Position numbers and translations under genes: made by a program. A stretch of DNA of 23,280 nt from Burkholderiaceae bacterium (GTDB lineage Bacteria; Pseudomonadota; Gammaproteobacteria; Burkholderiales; Burkholderiaceae), in NCBI GenBank assembly GCA_017998575.1, contig JAGOCV010000019.1:1-23280 (forward strand), in the 5' to 3' direction. The notes under the pieces are model-generated. The model saw only the letters and a program-made list of their open reading frames with translations. It had not been told where the DNA came from and did not search any database. Each line of letters starts with the position of its first letter. The stretch's first letter is position 1. Positions 7,364 through 15,266 of the stretch are shown in pieces.

Positions 7364-7981
7364 ATGACTGATCCACGACCGGGCGGCAAGCCCATGTCCA
7401 GAGCCAGTGCGCGCAGCGTGGGCATGCCGCCGCGCGAGGTGCGCATCATCGGTGGCCGCTGGAAGCGCACCAGGCTGCCTGTGGCCGACCGGCCCGGCCT
7501 GCGGCCAACGCCCGATCGCGTACGCGAGACGCTGTTCAACTGGCTAGGGCAAGACCTCACCGAATGGCGCTGCGTGGATGTGTTTGCGGGCACGGGCGCA
7601 TTGGGCTTCGAGTGCGCCTCACGTGGCGCCGCGCAGGTGCGCATGTTCGAGCAGGACGCGGCGCTGGTGACGCAGCTGGAGGCGATCCGCACCAGGCTCG
7701 ACGCGCAAGCCGTGCGAGTGGCGCGCGGCGACGGCGTCGCCGGCCTGCGCGCGATGCCCGCCGGTTCGGTGGACCTGATCCTGCTCGATCCACCGTTCGC
7801 CTCCGCGCTGTTCGGCCCGGCACTCACTGCGGTGCATCCTGCGCTGGGTGCGGGCGGCTACGTCTACCTGGAGGCGCCCGAGGCGTGGAACGACGAATCG
7901 CTCGCGCCCTACGGACTGGTGGTGCATCGCCAGATGAAGGCCGGGGCCGTGCATGCCCACCTGCTGACCCGGGCGGCATAA
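7364..7981 (+). CDS. rsmD: 16S rRNA (guanine(966)-N(2))-methyltransferase RsmD
   Basis: The 205-aa SAM-dependent methyltransferase modifies G966 of 16S rRNA in the 30S subunit. Visible motifs are VRIIGGRWK (26-34), LRPTPDRVRETLFNW (46-60), the SAM-binding VDVFAGTGALGFE (71-83) and the catalytic LLDPPF (140-145), all diagnostic of RsmD. Length fits the family (about 190-200 aa). The start is uncertain: ATG 7364 has no Shine-Dalgarno but lies eight bases after TATGCT, a -10-like box, so the message may be nearly leaderless; ATG 7394 or 7424 would remove a non-conserved N-terminus. It is 38 nt after the M16 pair and 43 nt before coaD on the same strand. Confidence 0.95.
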   Translation: MTDPRPGGKPMSRASARSVGMPPREVRIIGGRWKRTRLPVADRPGLRPTPDRVRETLFNWLGQDLTEWRCVDVFAGTGALGFECASRGAAQVRMFEQDAALVTQLEAIRTRLDAQAVRVARGDGVAGLRAMPAGSVDLILLDPPFASALFGPALTAVHPALGAGGYVYLEAPEAWNDESLAPYGLVVHRQMKAGAVHAHLLTRAA

Positions 7982-8012
7982 TGCACCGCAACAAATTCGC
8001 CAGGACAGCGTT

Positions 8013-8018
8013 GAGGAG
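8013..8018 (+). promoter_or_regulatory. Ribosome binding site that sets the coaD start
   Basis: GAGGAG abuts an ATG at 8019 with no spacer, which is too close for initiation, and lies six bases before the next in-frame ATG at 8025. The spacing therefore favours 8025 as the coaD start. Confidence 0.75.
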
Positions 8019-8024
8019 ATGCCC

Positions 8025-8543
8025 ATGTCGAGCGTGCTTGCCGTCTACCCCGGGACATTCGATCCCATGACCCTGGGCCACGTGGATGTGATCCGCCGTG
8101 CCACCCAATTGTTCGACCGGGTCATCGTCGCTGTCGCGGCGGGTCACCACAAGAAAGCGCTGTTCACGCTGCAGGAGCGCATCGAGATGGCACGCGAAGT
8201 GGCCCGCGAATATCCGCAGGTCCAGGTCGAAAGCTTCTCCGGCCTGCTGCGGGATTTCGTGGTGGCGCGTGGCGGCAAGGCCATGGTGCGCGGCCTGCGC
8301 GCGGTGACCGACTTCGACTACGAATTCCAGCTCGCCGGCATGAACCGCAGCCTGATGCCCGACGTGGAAACCGTCTTCCTCACGCCCAGCGACAAGTTCC
8401 AGTTCATCTCCAGCACCTTCGTGCGCGAGATCGCCGTGCTCGGCGGCGAGATCGACAAGTTCGTCTCGCCCTTCGTGCAGGCCCGCCTGCAGGAGAAGGT
8501 GCGCAGCCTCGGCCGCGACCTGCCGGCTGCGCCGGCCGTGTGA
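8025..8543 (+). CDS. coaD: Phosphopantetheine adenylyltransferase CoaD
   Basis: The 172-aa nucleotidyltransferase transfers AMP from ATP to 4'-phosphopantetheine, the penultimate step of coenzyme A synthesis. The nucleotide-binding motif YPGTFDPMTLGHVDVI is at residues 8-23 (T16-x-G-H19), GKAMVRGLRAVTDFDYEFQ is the mid-protein binding loop, and FISSTFVREI is the C-terminal ISSTxVR motif. Length is close to the E. coli protein (159 aa) with a short extra tail. I prefer ATG 8025 over 8019 on ribosome-binding-site spacing. It converges on the hydrolase gene with 21 nt between the stop codons; a short GC stem there lacks a T run and is not called as a terminator. Confidence 0.97.
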   Translation: MSSVLAVYPGTFDPMTLGHVDVIRRATQLFDRVIVAVAAGHHKKALFTLQERIEMAREVAREYPQVQVESFSGLLRDFVVARGGKAMVRGLRAVTDFDYEFQLAGMNRSLMPDVETVFLTPSDKFQFISSTFVREIAVLGGEIDKFVSPFVQARLQEKVRSLGRDLPAAPAV

Positions 8544-8564
8544 TTTCGGCCAGTCTGCCGGTCT

Positions 8565-9284
8565 TCAGGCAGGCGACAGGGACGGCAGCCAGGCCTGCAG
8601 CGCCGCGGTGACCTCGCGCGGCCGCTCCATCGTCAGCATGTGGCCGCAGCGGTCCAGCAGCACCAGGCGCGCGCCGGCGATGCCCTCGGCCAGCTCGCGC
8701 GAGCATTCCGGTGGCGTGAGCTGGTCGCCATCACCGCAGATCACGAGTGTGGGGCAGCGCAGCGAGGCCAGATGCGCACGGGCGTCGGGCCGCTCCATGA
8801 GTGCACGGTTCTGGCGGATCAACGCGTCGGCGCCTGCATCCAGCACGAAGTCCAGATAGGCCTGAACCAGCGCTTCGTCGTCCGCATGGCGGGGGTGGAA
8901 GGCCATGGCGATGTTGGGGCGGATCACTTCCTCGACGCGGCCCTGGGCGAACAGTGCGATGGCCTGCTCGCGCAGGGCACGCATGCTGTCGGTTTCCGGC
9001 CGGGCATTGGTGCCCAGCAAGGCCAGGCCGCGGATGCGCTGCGGCGCCTGGCGTGCGGCCTCCAGCGCCATGATGCCCCCCATCGATGCGCCGCACAGCG
9101 CCAGCGGACCAGGATGGCGCTGCAGCACAGCCGCCGCCATCGCCTCGATGCTGCCCTGCGCGGCCCAGGCATCGCAGACGACGGGGCTCCAGTCGGCCAG
9201 CCCGTCGAGCTGATGGCGCCACATGCGTGCATCGGCGCCGAGGCCTGGAATCAGCACCAGCGTGAAGTCGTGCGTAGCGGGCAT
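8565..9284 (-). CDS. Alpha/beta-fold hydrolase
   Basis: This is a cytoplasmic hydrolase of about 239 aa with the complete triad in the usual order. The nucleophile elbow is GASMGG (Ser about 67), the acid is in CGDGDQLTPP (Asp about 187), and the His is in DRCGHMLTMERP (about 215). The oxyanion region LVLIPGLGADARMW is near the N-terminus. Overall layout resembles esterase/MhpC-type hydrolases; substrate is unknown. Neither ATG 9284 nor ATG 9293 has a Shine-Dalgarno. I chose 9284 because CAGAAT lies seven bases before it, similar to the divergent gene; 9293 would add three residues. Longer upstream reading would overlap the divergent phosphatase gene and is rejected. Confidence 0.87.
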   Translation of the reverse strand: MPATHDFTLVLIPGLGADARMWRHQLDGLADWSPVVCDAWAAQGSIEAMAAAVLQRHPGPLALCGASMGGIMALEAARQAPQRIRGLALLGTNARPETDSMRALREQAIALFAQGRVEEVIRPNIAMAFHPRHADDEALVQAYLDFVLDAGADALIRQNRALMERPDARAHLASLRCPTLVICGDGDQLTPPECSRELAEGIAGARLVLLDRCGHMLTMERPREVTAALQAWLPSLSPA

Positions 9285-9341
9285 GTCAGGCATTCTGCGG
9301 GCTTGCGCGCGGTGAAGGGAGGGTGGCCATGGGTGCCATCC

Positions 9342-9347
9342 TAGAAT
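9342..9347 (+). promoter_or_regulatory. -10-like box, possible leaderless promoter of the phosphatase gene
   Basis: TAGAAT is followed by seven bases and ATG 9355. A transcript starting at the usual distance would begin on or next to the start codon. No Shine-Dalgarno is visible and the -35 is poor. Confidence 0.4.
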
Positions 9348-9354
9348 GGACCGA

Positions 9355-10035
9355 ATGACCAAGTTCATCCTGATCCGCCATGGCGAGACCGACTGGAACC
9401 GCGAGCTGCGCTTCCAGGGCCAGGTGGATCCGCCGCTCAACGCTACCGGACTGGAGCAGGCGCGCCGCCTCTCCGAACGGCTGGCGGGCGAGAAGATCGA
9501 TCACTTCTACGCCAGCGACCTCCTGCGCACGCGCCAGACGGCCGAGCCGACGGGCCGCGTGCTGTCCCTGGCGCCCGCCCTCGACGCGGCGCTGCGCGAG
9601 CAGCATTTCGGCTCGGTGGACGGGATGCGGGCCGGCGACATCCAGCGAGATCATCCGCAGGCCTGGGCGCAGTGGACCCAGTTCCTGCCCGACTACGCAC
9701 TGCCCGGGGGCGAGAGCGCGCGCACCTTCCATACGCGCGTGATGGCCGCCATGGACCGGCTGGCTGCCGCGCACGCGGGCCAGACAGTGCTGGTGGTCAC
9801 GCACGGCGGCGTGCTCGACATGGTCTACCGCACGGCGCGCTCGCTGGGTTTGCATGGCCCGCGCCAGTCGGAGATTCCCAATGCCGGCATCAACCGCGTG
9901 CAATGGGGCGGCGACGCGTGGCAGATCCAGGACTGGGCCGACGCACGCCATCTGGCTGGTTTGCCGCCGCAGCCGGTCTATGGACAGGCGCCGCCGGAAC
10001 CGGCAAGCGATTCGCCCAAGCCAAGCAAGCGATAG
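9355..10035 (+). CDS. Histidine phosphatase family protein (phosphoglycerate mutase-like)
   Basis: The 226-aa protein opens with FILIRHGETDWN; RHGE at 8-11 holds the phospho-accepting histidine. The second catalytic His is in VVTHGGVLDMVYR, and the Glu in ALREQHFGSVDG fits the acid role, so the active site is intact. The family includes cofactor-dependent phosphoglycerate mutases and broad phosphatases such as CobC or GpmB. The lack of a full mutase signature and the Pro-rich C-terminal tail suggest a phosphatase. I chose ATG 9355 because of the -10-like box seven bases upstream; ATG 9346 lies inside that box and would add three residues. Its last 58 bp overlap, tail to tail, the 3' end of the TTC38-like gene. 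Confidence 0.9.
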   Translation: MTKFILIRHGETDWNRELRFQGQVDPPLNATGLEQARRLSERLAGEKIDHFYASDLLRTRQTAEPTGRVLSLAPALDAALREQHFGSVDGMRAGDIQRDHPQAWAQWTQFLPDYALPGGESARTFHTRVMAAMDRLAAAHAGQTVLVVTHGGVLDMVYRTARSLGLHGPRQSEIPNAGINRVQWGGDAWQIQDWADARHLAGLPPQPVYGQAPPEPASDSPKPSKR

Positions 10036-11330
10036 AGCTGCGCCGCCTGCCGCTGCAGGCGCACCGATTCGGGGTGAGCCGCCAACTGTGGCTGCAACAG
10101 GTTCTGCGCGCCGGCCAGATGGCCGCTGCGTATCAGCGCGTCGAGATGCAATTGCGCGAACAGATCGCGTTGCGCGTGGCTACCGCCGACCTCCACCAGC
10201 CGCGGCAACGCCGCGCCCAGATGCAGGACGCAGCCGTCGGTGTCGCCACGCGCATGCGCAAGCAGGCCGCGCGCGGCAGGCTGGCAGGTGTCGATCCACA
10301 GGGCGCGATCAGATGGCGCCACCCAGGCGGCATGGGCTTGCAGGCTGGCCAGCAGCGTGTCGGCGTCGTCACGCTCCGCGCGCGCCAGCGCATAGAGGTA
10401 TTGCAGATCGAGAAAAGGCAGCACGTGATCGGCCCCGCGCGCGGCCACGTGCCGGGCCACGTCGTGCCACCGGTCGCCCACGTCGCAACCGGCCAGCTCC
10501 AGCCGGGCCAGCAGGGATATGGCGTTGACCTGGTCCTGGGAATAGTCCTTGGCGACGCCCCAGATCTCGTCGTCGTAGAGGCGCAACGCCTCGTCGTGAT
10601 GATCCAGTTCGAGCTCGAACAGCGCGAGATGCCACCAGTTGTGCGTGACCATGAACGAGTTGAGGTCTGTCCATGTCTCGCTCATCTCGCGCAGGAAGGC
10701 GATGCCTTCGCGCACGCGGCCCTGCGTGAGCATGACGTGCGCCAGGGCGTGGTGCGCCCACGGCTCCTTGCGGCGCAGCCCGATGGCATGGCGTGCGGCG
10801 GCCTCGGCCTGCGGCAGGAAGTGGCACTGTTCCCAGGCGAACGCCAGCATGCCGTGCAGGTAGGGCACATCGCCTGCATGCGGCAGCGCTGCCAGCGCCA
10901 GCCGCAGCATGCCGGGCGAATCCCCGCGATTGAACAGGTGGTACTGGCCGAGCTTGAGCGACGCCAGGTCGCGCGGGTGCTCGCGCGCCTGCTCTTCGTG
11001 CAGTGCGATGGCGCGTGGAATATCGCCCGCGACCCACGCCGCAACGGCGAGCGCGAAGCGTGCTTCCCGCGGCGTGGCAGCGCCAGAGGTGGCCAGCGCG
11101 CGTTGCGCATGGGGCATGGCCTGCGCCGGCGCGGCGCGTGTTTCGGCGAACATGTACAGGGCAGCTGCACAGGCCTGCACGATGGTGCTGTCGTCGTGCT
11201 GCGCTGCGGCCAGCACGTTGACTGCGCGTGCTTCGCTCGAGATGAAGCCTTCGACGAAGTCGTTGAGCGCCGGCAGGCTGCCGGTCTGGCGCAGGGTGAC
11301 CGGATTGCCGAGACAGTCGCAGGTGGGCAT
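9978..11330 (-). CDS. TTC38-like tetratricopeptide repeat protein
   Basis: The 450-aa soluble protein is built of helical hairpins with TPR spacing and lacks a signal peptide. Features resembling the TTC38/StaR-like group are the N-terminal DCLGNPVT, the NDFVEGFISSEARA segment, WAHHALAHVM (191-200) and HNWWHLALFEL (230-240), where Trp and His residues cluster. The group is widespread in bacteria and eukaryotes but has no established biochemical role that I know. It is the last gene of the transporter-amidase cluster, 30 nt after the amidase, and its end overlaps the convergent phosphatase gene by 58 bp. The clustered His and Trp residues could form a ligand or metal site; this is conjecture. 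Confidence 0.85.
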   Translation of the reverse strand: MPTCDCLGNPVTLRQTGSLPALNDFVEGFISSEARAVNVLAAAQHDDSTIVQACAAALYMFAETRAAPAQAMPHAQRALATSGAATPREARFALAVAAWVAGDIPRAIALHEEQAREHPRDLASLKLGQYHLFNRGDSPGMLRLALAALPHAGDVPYLHGMLAFAWEQCHFLPQAEAAARHAIGLRRKEPWAHHALAHVMLTQGRVREGIAFLREMSETWTDLNSFMVTHNWWHLALFELELDHHDEALRLYDDEIWGVAKDYSQDQVNAISLLARLELAGCDVGDRWHDVARHVAARGADHVLPFLDLQYLYALARAERDDADTLLASLQAHAAWVAPSDRALWIDTCQPAARGLLAHARGDTDGCVLHLGAALPRLVEVGGSHAQRDLFAQLHLDALIRSGHLAGAQNLLQPQLAAHPESVRLQRQAAQLYRLLGLGESLAGSGGACP

Positions 11331-11360
11331 GGCAGCAGGACTGGCGCGTCGTCCGCCGTA

Positions 11361-12803
11361 TCAGGCCACCGGCGGCACGGGCCACGGCCGCACCGGATCG
11401 CGGATCAGCTCGAAGGCGCGTGACACCTGGAGTACGCCCAGGTCGTCGAAGCGCTGGCCAGCGATCTGCAGGCCGATCGGAAGACCCTCGCGCGTGTAGC
11501 CGCAGTTGATGGATGCGGCGGGCTGCTCCGACATGTTGTAGGGCACGGTGAAGCCGATGTGCTCGAGCGGGTGCAACGGGTCGTTGGTGGGCGAGGGCAG
11601 CTCGGCCGCGAAGGCCGGCATCGGCGCTGTCGGCGAGATCACGTAGTCGAACGCGCTGCACGCTCTCACGGCCGCCACGCGGGTGGCGTGGAACTGGCTG
11701 AAGGCGTGGAACACCTCGGCACCGCCCATGCCGGCCGCACTGTCGGCCCAGGCGCGGATGTAGGGAAGCACGCGCTCCCGGCGTTCGGCCGGCAGGGCCT
11801 GCAAGTCGGTATGCGAGCGCATGCGCCAGAAATGGTCCATGCCATCCAGCATGGACTGGGTCATGAAGGGCCGCATCACCACGACCTGCGCGCCAGCGGA
11901 CTCCATCAGCGCGGCTGCGCGCTGCACGGCGGCCAGCACTTCCGATTCGACCGGCAGTCCGCAGCCCGCGTCGAGCAGCAGGCCGATGCGCAACCCGCGC
12001 AGCTTCCCGGGCCCTTGATCGAAGTCATTCCAGGCGATGTCCTGTGCGGGCAGGCTCATGCTGTCGCGGGCGTCGGGCTGCGCGATCGCACGCATCATCC
12101 AGGCCGAGTCCCCCACGGTACGCGTCATCGGGCCGGCGGCGCGGCCCATGTAGGGCGGATCGATGGGTACGCGGCCGAGGCTGGGTTTGAGCGTGAAGAT
12201 GCCACACCAGCCCGCCGGCAGGCGCAGCGATCCTCCGATGTCCGTGCCGATGTGCAGCGGACCGTAGCCGGCCGCGGCGGCAGCGCCGGCGCCGGCACTC
12301 GATCCGCCGGGCGTGCGGCTCGGATCCCACGGGTTGCGTGCCAGGGCGTGGAAGCTCGACAACCCCGAGGACAGCATGCCGTAGTCGGGCATGGTGGTTT
12401 TGGCCAGCAGCACGAGGCCGGCTTCCTTCAGGCGTGCGGCGGGCGGAGCGTCGACCGTGGCCGGGATCAGCTCGACCGCCGCCGTGCCGGCCGGCATCGG
12501 ATCGCCCTGCGTGGCGATGTTTTCCTTGATCGTGCCGGGCACGCCGTCGAGCGGCGACAGCGGCGTGCCGGCCTGCCAGCGCGCCTCGCTCGCGCGGGCC
12601 TGGGCCAGCGCCTCGTCGGGCCGCAGCAGCCAGGTGGCCTGCAGGTGAGGCTCCCAGCGCGCGACATGATCGAGCACGGCGCGCGTCACCTCCACCGGCG
12701 AGAGCGCGCGCTGGCGATAGGCCTCGCTCAGCTCGCGCGCCGAGAGCTCGTGCAACTGTGTGGCAGGGCCCGGGGGCGGCAGGGCGGTCACGGCGCGGTT
12801 CAA
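11361..12803 (-). CDS. Amidase (amidase signature family)
   Basis: The 480-aa enzyme has the Ser-cisSer-Lys triad of amidase-signature hydrolases: Lys93 in GTIKENIA, Ser168 in TPGGSSAGAG and Ser192 in DIGGSLRLPAG. The 75- and 24-residue intervals match those of GatA. It would hydrolyse an amide to a carboxylate and ammonia; there is no signal peptide, so it acts in the cytoplasm. GatB and GatC are absent, so it is not the tRNA amidotransferase subunit. The start is a TTG at 12803 overlapping the stop of the binding-protein gene (TTGA), with a GTG at 12791 as alternative. Its place in the peptide-type ABC transporter operon suggests it acts on the imported compound, for example a peptide amide. 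Confidence 0.92.
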   Translation of the reverse strand: MNRAVTALPPPGPATQLHELSARELSEAYRQRALSPVEVTRAVLDHVARWEPHLQATWLLRPDEALAQARASEARWQAGTPLSPLDGVPGTIKENIATQGDPMPAGTAAVELIPATVDAPPAARLKEAGLVLLAKTTMPDYGMLSSGLSSFHALARNPWDPSRTPGGSSAGAGAAAAAGYGPLHIGTDIGGSLRLPAGWCGIFTLKPSLGRVPIDPPYMGRAAGPMTRTVGDSAWMMRAIAQPDARDSMSLPAQDIAWNDFDQGPGKLRGLRIGLLLDAGCGLPVESEVLAAVQRAAALMESAGAQVVVMRPFMTQSMLDGMDHFWRMRSHTDLQALPAERRERVLPYIRAWADSAAGMGGAEVFHAFSQFHATRVAAVRACSAFDYVISPTAPMPAFAAELPSPTNDPLHPLEHIGFTVPYNMSEQPAASINCGYTREGLPIGLQIAGQRFDDLGVLQVSRAFELIRDPVRPWPVPPVA

Positions 12804-14293
12804 CCCCAGCTGATGCCGGCGAGGTCGTTGGCGAAGATCGGCAGTTCCTTCCAGAGCCCCTTCACCTGGCGCCTCGCAATGGTCGGGAACTGGGGCTGGT
12901 AGAGGAATCCGTTGGCTGCATCCTGCGCCAGCAGCCGCTGCGCGTCGCCCAGCAGCTTGTTGCGTTCGTTGGTGTTGCCCGAACTCTTGATGCGGTCGAA
13001 CAGCGCGGAGAACTCCTTCGACTGGTAGCCCCAGTAGTAATCGGGCTTGGCGTAGTTGCCCAGGTCGAAGGGCTCGACGTGGGACACGATGCTCAGGTCA
13101 TAGTTGAAGCCGCCGCCGTAAGTGTTGGCGATCCACTGCGCCCACTCGACGTTCTGCACCTTGACGGTGATGCCGATCTTGGCGAGCTGCGAAACGATCA
13201 CCTCACCGCCCTGGCGCGCATAGGGTGCGGGCGGCAGTGTCATCGTCAGTTCCAGCGGCGTTTTCACGCCCGCATCGGCCAGCAGCTTCTTGCCCTTCTC
13301 GATGTCGAAGGGGTTGATGCCCGTGGTGTCCACGTAGCCGGGAGCGCCGGGCACGTAGTGGCTGCCGATCGGCGCGCCGAAGCCGTCGGCCGCACCCGCG
13401 ATCACGGCGCGGCGATCGATCGCCGACAGGATGGCGCGGCGCACGCGCGCGTCGTTGAGAGGCTTGCGTGCGCTGTTGATGGCCAGGATGGTTTTGGCGC
13501 GCGAGCCGGCCAGGATCACCTGGAACTGCGGGTTGTTGCGGAACTGCGCCACGATGCGCGTGGCCGCGCGCGGGAAGATGTCCACGTCGCCCGAGAGCAG
13601 CGACGCCGCCTGCGCGGCCGGGTCGGAGATGAAGCGGAAGGTGAAGCGCTGTGTCTTGGCGGCAGCGGGATCGCGGTAGCCGTCCCACCTGGCCAGCACG
13701 AGCTGCGAGCCCTTGTTGTACGAGTCGAGCCGGTACGGACCGGTGCCCACTGGCTTGGTGGCGTTGGTGTCGGCGCTCTTGGGCTCGACGATCACGGCCG
13801 TGGCCTGGCCGAGCACGAAGGGCAGGTCGGGGTCGATTTCCTTGTTGAGCAGCACGACGGTGTAGTCGTCGATCACCTGCACGCCGATGTTGGCGTAGGT
13901 GCGCTTGTCCTTGTTCGTGCTTTTCTCGCCGCCGGCGCGCTCGAAGCTGTACTTGACGGTGTTGGCGTTGAACGGCTCTCCGTTCTGGAACTTCACGCCG
14001 CGCCGCAGGCGGAAGGTATAGGTCTTGAGGTCCGGAGAGACTTCCCAGCTTTCGGCCAGCAGCGGCGTGACGCTGCCGTCGCCGTTGATCTTGGTGAGGG
14101 TCTCGTAGATGCTGTAGAGCGTGACCTCGCCGATCGAGGCAGCGGCGCTGGCCGTCGGGTCCAGGCCGGTGGGCTCGAGCGTCATGCCGATCACGAGATT
14201 GCTCTTGCGCGCCTGCGCCAGCGCCAGGGGCGAGAGCGTCGTGGTGGCCGCGGCCAGGGCGGACGAGGCGAGGACGGTACGGCGGTTCAACAT
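12800..14293 (-). CDS. ABC transporter periplasmic substrate-binding protein (peptide/nickel family 5)
   Basis: The 497-aa protein starts with the signal peptide MLNRRTVLASSALAAATTT (Arg pair, Sec or Tat) and lacks a lipobox. The mature part has family 5 landmarks: LEPTGLDPTASAAASIGEV, LLAESWEVSPDLKTYTFRLR followed by GVKFQNGEPFNA, VGTGPYRLDSY, and the later DARVRRAILSAIDRRAVI helix. These proteins capture di- or oligopeptides, nickel complexes, opines or glutathione and deliver them to the two permeases encoded upstream. The ATG at 14293 has AGGAGA about nine bases upstream. It lies 133 nt after the second ATPase gene, a gap in which I see only this ribosome binding site. The ligand cannot be told from sequence. 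Confidence 0.93.
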   Translation of the reverse strand: MLNRRTVLASSALAAATTTLSPLALAQARKSNLVIGMTLEPTGLDPTASAAASIGEVTLYSIYETLTKINGDGSVTPLLAESWEVSPDLKTYTFRLRRGVKFQNGEPFNANTVKYSFERAGGEKSTNKDKRTYANIGVQVIDDYTVVLLNKEIDPDLPFVLGQATAVIVEPKSADTNATKPVGTGPYRLDSYNKGSQLVLARWDGYRDPAAAKTQRFTFRFISDPAAQAASLLSGDVDIFPRAATRIVAQFRNNPQFQVILAGSRAKTILAINSARKPLNDARVRRAILSAIDRRAVIAGAADGFGAPIGSHYVPGAPGYVDTTGINPFDIEKGKKLLADAGVKTPLELTMTLPPAPYARQGGEVIVSQLAKIGITVKVQNVEWAQWIANTYGGGFNYDLSIVSHVEPFDLGNYAKPDYYWGYQSKEFSALFDRIKSSGNTNERNKLLGDAQRLLAQDAANGFLYQPQFPTIARRQVKGLWKELPIFANDLAGISWG

Positions 14294-14426
14294 GGGAACG
14301 GGTCTCCTGCGGAAAGAAAAATGAAGCCCGCGGCGATGGGGCCGGGGCGCTCAGCGCGCATCATGGGGCAAGCGCGGGCGGCATGACAAGCCACGTCGGC
14401 GAAGGCATGCCTGGTGCGCCACATGG

Positions 14427-15266
14427 TCAGGCCGGCGCGCCGCCGGCCACGGCCGGCGTGGACCCGGGCGGATCGATGCGCGGGATGGCATCGACCAGCG
14501 TGCGCGTGTAGGGATGCTGCGCGTCGGTGAACAGCCGCTCGGGCGGGCCCTGCTCGACGATCTGCCCCCGATGCAGCACGACCACGTCATCGCACAGGTG
14601 ATGGACGACGGCCAGGTCATGGCTGATGAGCATGTAGGTGACGCCATGGCGCTCCTGCAGGTCCTGCATGAGGTTGAGCACCTGGGCCTGCACCGATACG
14701 TCGAGCGCGCTCACGGGCTCGTCGGCCACGATGAGCCGGGGCCGCGTGACCAGCGCGCGCGCGATCGCGATGCGCTGGCGCTGGCCGCCCGAGAATTCGT
14801 GCGGGTATTTGTCGAGATCGGTGCTGCGCAGGCCCACGGCCGCCAGCACTTCGGCGGCCTGCTCCCGCTGCACGGCGCGAGGTTCGCCCTGCGCGGCCAG
14901 CGGCTCGGCGACGATGCGAGCCACCTTCTGGCGCGGATCGAGCGAGCCGTACGGATCCTGGAACACCATCTGGAAATCGCGGCGCGCGCGGCGCAAGGCG
15001 GCAGGCGCCAGGGTGTGCAGATCGCGGCCATCCAGCGCCACCGTGCCGGACGTGGGCGTGTCCAGCGCCATCACCAGGCGTGCGAGCGTCGACTTGCCCG
15101 AGCCGGATTCACCCACGACGCCGAGGCTGCGGCCGGCATGGATCTCGAAACTCACACCGGCCAGCGCATGCACGACAGGCGCGGGCTGCAACAGTTTCTC
15201 GCGCGGCAGGCGGTAGTCGCGCGTGAGGTCCGTCACGCGCAGCAGCGGCGTCGAAGCCATGTTCAT
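14427..15266 (-). CDS. Peptide ABC transporter ATP-binding protein (DppF/OppF-like)
   Basis: The 279-aa ATPase has Walker A GESGSGKST (52-60), the Q-loop in QMVFQDPYGSLDPRQK, the signature EFSGGQRQRIAIARAL (157-172), Walker B LIVADEP (178-184) and the switch His in LISHDLAVVHH. The FQDPYGSLDPR segment is typical of the F-type partner. At 279 aa it is shorter than E. coli DppF (about 334) because it ends soon after the PYTRTLVDAIP segment and lacks the Cys-containing C-terminal domain. It starts by a 4-nt ATGA overlap with the preceding ATPase gene; an alternative ATG lies two codons downstream. It would pair with that ATPase to drive uptake. Confidence 0.95.
   Translation of the reverse strand: MNMASTPLLRVTDLTRDYRLPREKLLQPAPVVHALAGVSFEIHAGRSLGVVGESGSGKSTLARLVMALDTPTSGTVALDGRDLHTLAPAALRRARRDFQMVFQDPYGSLDPRQKVARIVAEPLAAQGEPRAVQREQAAEVLAAVGLRSTDLDKYPHEFSGGQRQRIAIARALVTRPRLIVADEPVSALDVSVQAQVLNLMQDLQERHGVTYMLISHDLAVVHHLCDDVVVLHRGQIVEQGPPERLFTDAQHPYTRTLVDAIPRIDPPGSTPAVAGGAPA

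Noticed and set aside
8544..8575. Short GC hairpin (CTGCC...GGCAG) between the convergent coaD and hydrolase genes as a possible terminator.
   Set aside because: The stem is only about five base pairs and no T run follows on either strand.
12758..14386. Plus-strand frame of more than 500 codons antisense to the binding-protein gene.
   Set aside because: Biased composition, no domain or ribosome binding site, and the minus strand encodes a complete family 5 receptor.
14294..14426. The 133-nt gap between the DppF-like and binding-protein genes as a place for a small gene or regulatory RNA.
   Set aside because: No hairpin with a T run, no convincing frame and no promoter was seen; only the ribosome binding site of the binding-protein gene.
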